Origin: UBA1494_A sp963973975
GTDB taxonomy: Bacteria; Bacteroidota; Bacteroidia; Flavobacteriales_E; Vicingaceae
NCBI GenBank assembly: GCA_963973975.1
Contig: CAXBCF010000004.1
Span: 62,001 to 126,000, forward strand
Reading direction: 5' to 3'
Length of the DNA: 64,000 nucleotides
Shown here: piece by piece, positions 26,524 through 33,762 of the stretch
Numbering within the stretch: the stretch's first letter is position 1
How the letters are laid out: each line of letters opens with the position of its first letter
Translations under genes and position numbers: made by a program
The notes under the pieces: model-generated
Databases searched by the model: none
The model's input: only the letters and a program-made list of their open reading frames with translations
Told to the model about the DNA's origin: nothing

Positions 26524-27069
26524 ATGAAATTACAAAGTACAATTATAGGATTTAGCCTAATTGCATTCTTTTTTGCATGCAATCAAAATAACTCGAACAA
26601 CCAAGATGATTCTCAAAATAAAAAGGAGGATACGACTCTTCAAGATAACTCTCAATCTAAAGCAACACCTTCTCAAAGCGAAGATGGTAAGATTAGTGAC
26701 AATGATTTACTTGTTTTTGCTTCTGTAAACCTTAAGGTTCAAGAAATCAATCAAGAAGCGCAGGCAGATATGATTAAAGTAGTTGAGAGAAATGGAATGG
26801 ATGTCGATCGCTACAGCCAAATTTTACAAGCTGAGCAAAGCCCAGAGGTACAATCAGATGCAACTGCTGAGGAAAAAGCAAAGTTCGATGCAATTGCAAG
26901 TGAAATTCAAGCTATGCAAGAGCAGTTTCAAATTAAGATTGATGCGTATTTGACTGAAAATAATATTTCAGAAGCTGAAATGCAACAATTGGCAATGCAA
27001 ATTCAAAGTGATTCAACCTTGATGCAGCGTTATATAATGCTACAGCAAGCACAAAGTCAAACTAATTAA
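26524..27069 (+). CDS. DUF4168-type lipoprotein
   Basis: A 181-residue lipoprotein with lipobox FFAC (Cys about residue 19), an Asn/Gln/Ser-rich linker of about 40 residues, then a helical domain with FASVNLKVQEINQEAQADMIK and a Gln-rich C-terminal helix (SEAEMQQLAMQIQSDSTLMQ). The pattern is that of DUF4168, a family of small helical envelope proteins with no known activity. It is probably in the outer or inner membrane facing the periplasm. Confidence 0.75.
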   Translation: MKLQSTIIGFSLIAFFFACNQNNSNNQDDSQNKKEDTTLQDNSQSKATPSQSEDGKISDNDLLVFASVNLKVQEINQEAQADMIKVVERNGMDVDRYSQILQAEQSPEVQSDATAEEKAKFDAIASEIQAMQEQFQIKIDAYLTENNISEAEMQQLAMQIQSDSTLMQRYIMLQQAQSQTN

Positions 27070-27103
27070 TCTTAAATAAAGTAAGGGAATAAAATATAAT
27101 GTT

Positions 27104-27136
27104 AAGATGCATCACTAAAAGTGATGCATCTTTTTT
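27104..27136. terminator. bidirectional terminator
   Basis: AAGATGCATCAC pairs perfectly with GTGATGCATCTT across the loop TAAAA, followed by six T on the plus strand. It lies between the convergent lipoprotein and methyltransferase genes. Confidence 0.85.
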
Positions 27137-27139
27137 GCT

Positions 27140-27940
27140 CTAATTTTCTTTTCTAACTAAGTAGTACATACAAGTTGTTAGGTAGTTTCTCAAGTATGGA
27201 ATTGCTGCAATAGCACTATTTTGGATTCTAGCGTTGAGGTTGAATTTGTATTTGTAAATGGGATTCACAAGGTAAAATTCTCGTTCGACTACAGCAAACT
27301 TGTTTTTTTTAAGCAGTTTTTGAAAACGTTCGATGCTAATTCCGGTTTGCTTTATCTCTACTAAGTTTTCAATAACCTTGTCTTTCTCACCAAAACTTTT
27401 AAGAATTGCTTTGTACAGTTTCATTGGTAAAAGATGATAGTAGGGAAGTCTGCTAAGAATTTTATTTTTTGCCACTTGTTGATGTCCTCCAAAAGGCATT
27501 TGCCATGGTGGGAAACCGAAAAAAATATGTCCGTTCGGTTTTAGGAATTCTCGAAGTTTAGCAAGCACTTTATCTTGATCATGAATGTGCTCAATCACAT
27601 CTTTTAAAATGATTAAGTCAAATCGTTCAGGCATTTCTTTTTCGATATCAACGTCGTAGATATCTTTATTCACTAAAGTAACTTGTCCTGTTTTCAATTC
27701 CTTAGCAAAAACTTCTTTGGCAATTTCAGTTCGAGGAGCTTGAAGCTCTACCCCTGTTCCAATGCACCCTCTTTTTACGAAAGCTTGAAGAACACCTCCT
27801 TCAGCGCAACCAATTTCCATTACCCTCATTCCCTCAAATAAGGGCAATTTTTGCTCAATAAATGGAATAACATAATTAACAGCGTTATCATGTTGGTGTT
27901 TGATATAAGTCTGTTTATCTTTATGAAAACTAAAAGCCAT
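27140..27940 (-). CDS. class I SAM-dependent methyltransferase
   Basis: A 266-residue methyltransferase with motif I VMEIGCAEGGVLQAF near residue 40, an acidic residue after the second strand, and FDLIILKDVIEHIHDQD as motif IV/post-motif. The pattern is that of the UbiE/Methyltransf_11-23 superfamily, often acting on glycans, lipids or quinones; the C-terminal part (LVRKE end) is not diagnostic. The substrate is unknown. Monocistronic, divergent from the epimerase gene by 40 bases. Confidence 0.8.
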   Translation of the reverse strand: MAFSFHKDKQTYIKHQHDNAVNYVIPFIEQKLPLFEGMRVMEIGCAEGGVLQAFVKRGCIGTGVELQAPRTEIAKEVFAKELKTGQVTLVNKDIYDVDIEKEMPERFDLIILKDVIEHIHDQDKVLAKLREFLKPNGHIFFGFPPWQMPFGGHQQVAKNKILSRLPYYHLLPMKLYKAILKSFGEKDKVIENLVEIKQTGISIERFQKLLKKNKFAVVEREFYLVNPIYKYKFNLNARIQNSAIAAIPYLRNYLTTCMYYLVRKEN

Positions 27941-27980
27941 GCAATTGTGTTTGGGCGTTAAAATTAATTGAATTTATTGG

Positions 27981-28793
27981 ATGAAACAGATAAGTATTAT
28001 AGGCATGGGTTGGTTGGGTTTGCAATTAGGAAATCGACTAAAGAAAGAGGGATTTGAAGTTTATGGAACAGTTTCTTCTATAGAAAAGAAAGTTCAACTT
28101 GATAAAGAATTTCCAAAATTAGAAGTGTTTCAATTGAATCAAATTGAAAAAAACAACTTTAAAAACGCAGCTTTTTTAAAAGCAGACTTTGTGTTTCTAA
28201 CCATACCTCCATCAGCTTCCGATCAATATGCTGCTCAAATGCAGCAATTGGTTGCAAAAGTTATTGAAGCAAATTCAAAAGTTAAGATTTTATACACTAG
28301 TTCTTCTTCTGTTTATGGGGAAGATGAGCGGGAAGTCAACGAAACAGCTTCTATTAATCCTCAAAGTTCAAATGCTCAAAAAATTATGGCGGTTGAGAAT
28401 TTTATTCGTAAAAACTCACCAGAAAATCATGTTATTTTGAGGTTAGCTGGCTTGGTTGGTCCAAATCGACATCCGGTTAATTATTTAATAGATCGAAAAA
28501 ATGTGAAAGGTCAAAATAAGCAAGTGAATTTGGTGCATTCAGAGGATATTATAAACATAGTTATGAAGATTTGTAAGGGTGAATATCCTTTAGGGATTTA
28601 TAATATTTGTTCACCGGACCATCCTTCAAAAAGCGATTATTATACTGAATTTGCTAATCGAGTAAATAAAAATCCACCAGAGTTTAATAAATTTGATAAT
28701 GACAAAGGGAAAGTTTTAATTTGCAGTCGCTTAGAAGATTTAAATTATGAGTTTGTATTTACATCACCTTACGAATTTCCAATAGAAGCATGA
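27981..28793 (+). CDS. NAD(P)-dependent epimerase/reductase, YeeZ-like
   Basis: A 270-residue atypical short-chain dehydrogenase: Rossmann motif IGMGWLGLQLG at the N-terminus, YTSSSSVYGEDEREVNE (Ser and Tyr in the SDR active-site area but without a clear YxxxK), and VILRLAGLVGPNRHPVNYL. This matches the YeeZ-type group of SDR proteins. It overlaps the next gene by four bases (ATGA), so the two are coupled. Substrate unknown. Confidence 0.8.
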   Translation: MKQISIIGMGWLGLQLGNRLKKEGFEVYGTVSSIEKKVQLDKEFPKLEVFQLNQIEKNNFKNAAFLKADFVFLTIPPSASDQYAAQMQQLVAKVIEANSKVKILYTSSSSVYGEDEREVNETASINPQSSNAQKIMAVENFIRKNSPENHVILRLAGLVGPNRHPVNYLIDRKNVKGQNKQVNLVHSEDIINIVMKICKGEYPLGIYNICSPDHPSKSDYYTEFANRVNKNPPEFNKFDNDKGKVLICSRLEDLNYEFVFTSPYEFPIEA

Positions 28794-29500
28794 AAGGGGT
28801 ATTTTCTAGGAATTTAGCCTTGGTTGTAGCATTGTTATTTTCAAACTTTATTCACGCTCAGCTTTATGAAATGGGAATTCATTTTGGCTACAATCTCTCT
28901 AAACTTAAACCAACTAGCAGTCAGGTTAATGAAAGTTTGACGGTTTTTGATGGACGATCTCAAGGAGGTGCTACTTTTGGAATCAATTTTTTATACGGAC
29001 CACCTAGAAATCAAGCAGTCAAAGGCTTTAATCTAATTCCTGCACTTATGTTTGAAGCCTCACTTTGTCGATGTGGAGGACGTTTAAACTTTTCAACTTC
29101 TTTAGGCGATTCGCTGCGTTCATTGACGGAATTAAATTATCTTTTTTATCGTGCAGATTTTAGTCCAAAATTTGTTGCTCAAATTCAAAAATTTAGATTT
29201 TTAGCCGGACCAACAGTAACACGTTTTTTTTACTCAGAAGTGAGACCAACCGGTTCTGATATAAGTAAAAATGCAGCTTCTCAATTCCAACCAATGGTTT
29301 TCGGATATGAATTTGGAGTCGGGTGGCAGATTAAATCTGTAACACTATCTACACGTTATCAAAACCACATCACTGAATTTGGTAGACCCTCCCCAATTTT
29401 AGAATCTTCATTCAGAAACCACCAATTCAAATTCATGGTTCACTATTATTTCTTACAAAAAAATCGTGGCTCTTATTGGAATAGTATATACTGGAATTGA
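28790..29500 (+). CDS. outer-membrane beta-barrel protein (PorT-like)
   Basis: A 236-residue protein with a signal peptide (ends FIHA-Q) and repeated amphipathic strands, such as YEMGIHFGYNLSKLK, GATFGINFLYG and FKFMVHYYFLQ, that suggest an eight-stranded outer-membrane barrel. Similar proteins are annotated as PorT family in Bacteroidota, but I cannot say whether it is the T9SS protein PorT itself. Coupled to the upstream epimerase by overlap. Confidence 0.7.
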   Translation: MKGVFSRNLALVVALLFSNFIHAQLYEMGIHFGYNLSKLKPTSSQVNESLTVFDGRSQGGATFGINFLYGPPRNQAVKGFNLIPALMFEASLCRCGGRLNFSTSLGDSLRSLTELNYLFYRADFSPKFVAQIQKFRFLAGPTVTRFFYSEVRPTGSDISKNAASQFQPMVFGYEFGVGWQIKSVTLSTRYQNHITEFGRPSPILESSFRNHQFKFMVHYYFLQKNRGSYWNSIYWN

Positions 29501-29610
29501 AGCCATAGTTTCCCCTCTTAGCCGCTTAAATTTAAACCATTAAGAAATTAAGGATCATTAAGGTGAAAGTATTTTTTTAAGTATTATTAGATTCACCTTT
29601 CAAAGCATCT

Positions 29611-30777
29611 TTATAAGTCTTGCGAAAGAAGCATCCCCCCAATAAATACCTTCTTTTTTCCTGTCAAAGTGCAAGCATATAAAAATTCTTTTTGTCCCTC
29701 TCGGATGCTGTATTTTTTTCGAATATCTGCAGGACTCATTGGAAAGTTTCTACTAACTACATTGGCAAAAGTCATGAATTTTTTTTCGGGTTTTCCTATT
29801 TTTTCAATCTCAACAACTCGACCAGGGAATTCAGTTACTCTATTTTCAGAGGTATATAAATGCGTATTCTCTGAAAGCTTTTCTAACTTTAATTTAACTG
29901 CAAGAGATTTAAAGCCGCCACTTTTTAAGATAGCAGCATTTGGCTCGTAAAGGTATTTTTGAGGCGCAGAATAAGATATTTGAGCAGCTATTTCATCAGA
30001 AAATTTGAAAATGAAGCTGCTTTTATCATTCTTATTCAAGTTCATGGCTTCGATTTGAGGCTCGCCTTCAAAGCCTTTTTCCAATAAAAACAACAATTCT
30101 TTACATTCTCCTTCAACAGCAATTACGTAAATAAATTTTGTGAAAGGTAACTTTCGAATTCCATCTTTAAGATCGAGTAGAGGAGAAAGTTTTATCATTA
30201 GTTGATTCGTTTTTTCAAAAAGCAGCGGTAAAAGTTCAACTATGTTTGGGCTAGAGGTTTCAATTTGAAAGGTTTTTGATTTTTCAGCTCTTCGATCAGG
30301 ATCTATGTAGATCCAATCAAATTGTAATTGCTTTTGTAAGAAATTTTCTGCAGAATTATTGACACAGTGTATTTTATCTCCTGCAAGTAATTTTAAGTTT
30401 TCCTCAACCAAATTGAATAATTCCACTTGCTTTTCTACATACACAACCTGCTTAAATTTTTGAGCAAAAAAATAGCTGTCTATTCCCATGCCACCGCTTA
30501 AGTCTGCAATGGAAGAACCATTTATTAGTGAAGCTTTGAAACGAGCAGTAACTTCAGATGAAGCTTGTGCAACAGCTGTTGGATTGGGAAATTCAAAATC
30601 TTGAAATTGAAGTAGAAATGGAAATTTCTTAACTGCTTTTTGTCTGCCGTTGATTTGATTGAGAATAAATTCTTTTGGCCAATCGGGTTTCTTGCTAAGA
30701 AGCAAAGCAATTTCTGCAATATTCAGCTTGCTGTTTTGCTCAATAAATTCAGCTATTTCAGTGCTAAACTTACTCAC
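29611..30777 (-). CDS. THUMP-like SAM-dependent methyltransferase
   Basis: A 388-residue protein of a Bacteroidota-enriched family. Motif I IADLSGGMGIDSYFFAQKF near residue 95 and an IYIDPDRR motif near residue 155 in the methyltransferase core; the C-terminus holds the THUMP-like domain (FPMSPADIRKKYSIREGQKE). Probably an RNA methyltransferase, but the target is unknown. It starts at GTG overlapping the stop of the upstream DUF4159 gene, so rsmE, DUF4159 and this gene form one operon. Confidence 0.85.
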   Translation of the reverse strand: MSKFSTEIAEFIEQNSKLNIAEIALLLSKKPDWPKEFILNQINGRQKAVKKFPFLLQFQDFEFPNPTAVAQASSEVTARFKASLINGSSIADLSGGMGIDSYFFAQKFKQVVYVEKQVELFNLVEENLKLLAGDKIHCVNNSAENFLQKQLQFDWIYIDPDRRAEKSKTFQIETSSPNIVELLPLLFEKTNQLMIKLSPLLDLKDGIRKLPFTKFIYVIAVEGECKELLFLLEKGFEGEPQIEAMNLNKNDKSSFIFKFSDEIAAQISYSAPQKYLYEPNAAILKSGGFKSLAVKLKLEKLSENTHLYTSENRVTEFPGRVVEIEKIGKPEKKFMTFANVVSRNFPMSPADIRKKYSIREGQKEFLYACTLTGKKKVFIGGMLLSQDL

Positions 30778-31432
30778 CTAAAAAGACAAATGATAAAATA
30801 TTAGCACCCATTTGCAAGGCCTTTAAGCGGGCAGCCTCCGAATCATTGTGAATTTCTTGGTCTTCCCAACCATCACCCAAATCCGACTCAGAAGAATAGA
30901 AAAGTACAAGTCTGCCATCTATGAAAATTCCGTAACCAACTGGTTCTTTGCCATCGTGTTCGTGAACTTTTGGTAAGCCATTATTGAATTTAAATTTTTG
31001 ATTGTAAATCGGATGATTATAAGGGATTTCCACTAAATCATCGTTGGGGAATAGTTTTTTAAGCTCTCTTTTGATAAAAGGATCCATTCCATAATTATCA
31101 TCGATGTGAAGAAAACCACCAGAACGAAGGTATAAACTTAAATTTTCAGCATCTTCATTATTGAAAATCACATTTCCATGTCCAGTCATGTGGATAAAAG
31201 GATAATCAAAAATTTCAGGGCTTGAAGGTTCTACAATTGCTTGTTCGAGTTCTATATTGGTTTGAAGCTGCTCATTGCTAAAACGAATTAAGTTAGGTAG
31301 AGAAGTTTCTAAATTAGCATACCAATCGCCACCACCTTTATATTTTAAAACAGCGATTTGAAAACTCCCTTTTTGTGCAAAAGCACTGAAAGAAAAAACG
31401 ATCCAAAAAAGAAGCAGTATTTTTTTAAGCAT
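30770..31432 (-). CDS. DUF4159-domain protein
   Basis: A 220-residue secreted protein with a signal peptide (ends SAFA-Q). It begins FQIAVLKYKGGGDWYANLET and has HMTGHGNVIF, RSGGFLHIDDNYGMD and HPIYNQKF, all typical of DUF4159, a glutamine-amidotransferase-like fold with unknown activity. In Bacteroidota it often clusters with genes of the cell envelope or gliding machinery. It overlaps both rsmE (upstream) and the THUMP-like methyltransferase (downstream). Confidence 0.85.
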   Translation of the reverse strand: MLKKILLLFWIVFSFSAFAQKGSFQIAVLKYKGGGDWYANLETSLPNLIRFSNEQLQTNIELEQAIVEPSSPEIFDYPFIHMTGHGNVIFNNEDAENLSLYLRSGGFLHIDDNYGMDPFIKRELKKLFPNDDLVEIPYNHPIYNQKFKFNNGLPKVHEHDGKEPVGYGIFIDGRLVLFYSSESDLGDGWEDQEIHNDSEAARLKALQMGANILSFVFLGE

Positions 31433-32123
31433 TTATTAAAGTTATGGTGTGGCATGCAACAATTGCCGCAGTTTCTGTTCTCAATCTACTAGTACCCAAA
31501 GAAATTTCTTTAAATCCTTTTGCTTTTGCTGCAGAAATTTCATCAGGGCTAAAATCTCCTTCAGGTCCAATCAAAATTAAGGCTTTCTGAGCTTTTTGAT
31601 GTAGTTCTTTTAAATTCATTTTACTTGAACTGTTTTCACAGTGGGCAATGTATTTTCCCCCCTCAAAATCTTCTTGAAGAAATTTGTTAAAATCTTGTAG
31701 CTCATCTAGTTTTGGTAAAGTTGCTTTTTGAGATTGCTTCATTGCACTGATAAGAATCCGTTCTTGGCGATCCATCTTTAATACTTTTCTTTCAGAGCGA
31801 CTGCATTTTATTGGAGAAATCTGATCAATGCCAATTTCTGTTACTTTTTCCAAAAACCACTCCCAACGGTTGAGGTTTTTTGTAGGTGCAACTGCTAAGT
31901 AAATTCCAAATTGCTCTGCTTTAGAAGTCTTTTTATCAATGTTAAGAATGCTTTTTTTGGGGTGACTTTCCGAAACATTGCATAAGTAAAAATTCCCTTT
32001 TCCGTCGATTACTTCAACACTGTCGCCAACTTTTAAACGCAAAACTTTTGATAGATGACGGGACTCTTCCTCATCTAATAGTATTTGGTTTTCTGAGATA
32101 GAAGTAGAATAGAAAAGCTGCAT
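31425..32123 (-). CDS. rsmE: 16S rRNA (uracil-1498-N3) methyltransferase
   Basis: A 232-residue SPOUT-fold methyltransferase that methylates U1498 of 16S rRNA. N-terminal PUA-like domain (ESRHLSKVLRLKVGDSVEVID) and the trefoil-knot SAM site: LILIGPEGDFSPDEI and ISLGTSRLRTETAAIVA. Cytoplasmic. First gene of the three-gene minus-strand operon. Confidence 0.94.
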   Translation of the reverse strand: MQLFYSTSISENQILLDEEESRHLSKVLRLKVGDSVEVIDGKGNFYLCNVSESHPKKSILNIDKKTSKAEQFGIYLAVAPTKNLNRWEWFLEKVTEIGIDQISPIKCSRSERKVLKMDRQERILISAMKQSQKATLPKLDELQDFNKFLQEDFEGGKYIAHCENSSSKMNLKELHQKAQKALILIGPEGDFSPDEISAAKAKGFKEISLGTSRLRTETAAIVACHTITLINA

Positions 32124-32168
32124 TGAAATTAATAGTTAGCTGTTTTTTGATATTGATAAAGCATCTGG

Positions 32169-33278
32169 TTAATAAGATTCAGCAAGATTGCCTAAAAAGC
32201 TTCCCCAATTAATATTTCCTGTTTTCTTACCAAGTCTTACAAAAATAAGGTCTTTATCAGGGCTTACATAAATAAACTGACCTAAAATTCCTTGCGCCAT
32301 AAAATCTCCACTACGTTTTGGTAGCCACCATTGATATTGATAAAAACTTACACTTCCTTCCGTTTTGTCTTTTTTAATCGACTGATTTATCCAATCCTCA
32401 CTTACTATCTGTTGACCATTCCAATTTCCTTTGTTTAGATACAATCTTCCAATTTTAGCAAAATCTCTTGCTCTAGCATTTAGACAGCAAAACGTTTTTT
32501 CAATACCATCTTTTTTTCGATCTATACTCCAACTTGCAGCGTATTCCATTCCTAATGGCTTCCAAATTTTGCTTTCAAAATACTTGCTAATAGTTTGTTC
32601 TTTTAAAACACTTTCTAGAACTAATCCAAGAATTTGGGTATTACCACTAACATATTCAAAATTAATTCCTGGTTCACTTTTAAATTTGAGTTTTGATGAT
32701 GATTTTCTAAGATTACGACCATAATAAAATGTTGCTACATGACCAAAAGGATTTGAATAACCCTCGTTGAAATCAATTCCAGAGGTCATTTGTAATAAAT
32801 GCTTAATTTTTACTTTTTGAAAGCCAGAATTTTTTAATTCAGGCAAATATTCTGTTACAAAATCATCAACAGATTGTATTAAACCATCGTCTATCGCACA
32901 CCCAATTAATATTGAAGTAAATGATTTTGCCATAGAAAAAGAAGGAACTATTGAAGATTCATTGTATCCATATAAGTATTTTTCATACAAAATACTGTCA
33001 CTCCTGATAACTATAAATGCTACTGTATTTGTATTATACAAAAATTCGTTAAACGAGATCTTTTCTTTCTCTATTGTTACTGTTTTTGGAATCTTCTCTT
33101 CTTTTATCTTTACAAAATAAAAGGGTTTATCACTTTTTTCAATTGGTCTAGAAGGAAATTTCTTGTAATCATTGATATCAGCAAAGTTGTAAATAAAAAA
33201 TCTACCTACTTTACAAGCTGTTAATCCAAGTGATAAAAACAAGAATATAAAAAGAAGTGATTTTAAAGTTCTATTCAT
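32169..33278 (-). CDS. serine hydrolase of the beta-lactamase/class C family
   Basis: A 369-residue protein with a lipoprotein-like N-terminus (LSLGLTAC, Cys near 22) and a serine-hydrolase domain: SxxK motif FSMAKSF near residue 115, the Y-x-S element FEYVSGN near 210, and a conserved QYQWWLPKRSGDFMAQG. These are penicillin-binding/esterase-type enzymes; without more context it could be a peptidase, esterase or D-aminopeptidase. Likely an outer-membrane-facing lipoprotein. It overlaps the next gene by eight bases. Confidence 0.85.
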   Translation of the reverse strand: MNRTLKSLLFIFLFLSLGLTACKVGRFFIYNFADINDYKKFPSRPIEKSDKPFYFVKIKEEKIPKTVTIEKEKISFNEFLYNTNTVAFIVIRSDSILYEKYLYGYNESSIVPSFSMAKSFTSILIGCAIDDGLIQSVDDFVTEYLPELKNSGFQKVKIKHLLQMTSGIDFNEGYSNPFGHVATFYYGRNLRKSSSKLKFKSEPGINFEYVSGNTQILGLVLESVLKEQTISKYFESKIWKPLGMEYAASWSIDRKKDGIEKTFCCLNARARDFAKIGRLYLNKGNWNGQQIVSEDWINQSIKKDKTEGSVSFYQYQWWLPKRSGDFMAQGILGQFIYVSPDKDLIFVRLGKKTGNINWGSFLGNLAESY

Positions 33279-33750
33279 TCTTCGAAGGTGAAATGTATTG
33301 CTTCAATACTTCTTGTGCTTCAACTTCTTTTTTTGTGCCAATCATGCGTTTTTTTCCATCGGAAGTCACTAAGTAAATGCCTTTGTTACCACTAACATTA
33401 AATGCTTTTCCATTTCCAGTTAAACTTATTCTAACACCCCAACCTCCATAATCGACAATTGGACTGTACTTTTTTATTTCTGCTGAATAGAGTTTATCCC
33501 ACTCATATGTTCTAAAAGAAAAATGGAAAGGAAAAAATCGAATGTGGATGCCCCGCTCATCAATTCTGGTTTTAAGGTTAGCAAGAAAAAGTAATAGAAC
33601 GACACTTGCGATTATAACAAATGGTGTAGTTAAGCCACCCATATCAGTTTCAAATCCTTTAAAAAGAATTGTAGCTAAAATAAAAAGAAGAACAAGCCAT
33701 ATCCACCATTGGCGGAAACGCTGTTCTTCTTCAAATATTGGTTTACTCAT
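33271..33750 (-). CDS. two-helix membrane protein with a PH-like domain
   Basis: A 159-residue protein, started here at the ATG at 33750 (a TTG precedes it). Two hydrophobic helices lie near residues 15-32 and 37-56 (WWIWLVLLFILATILF and PFVIIASVVLLLFLAN), followed by a soluble beta-rich domain that resembles a bacterial PH-like domain (IDERGIHIRFFPFHFSFRTY; YEWDKLYSAEIKKY). No enzyme motif. The overlap with the serine hydrolase gene suggests they are expressed together. Confidence 0.65.
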   Translation of the reverse strand: MSKPIFEEEQRFRQWWIWLVLLFILATILFKGFETDMGGLTTPFVIIASVVLLLFLANLKTRIDERGIHIRFFPFHFSFRTYEWDKLYSAEIKKYSPIVDYGGWGVRISLTGNGKAFNVSGNKGIYLVTSDGKKRMIGTKKEVEAQEVLKQYISPSKNE

Positions 33751-33762
33751 CAATGAGAAATT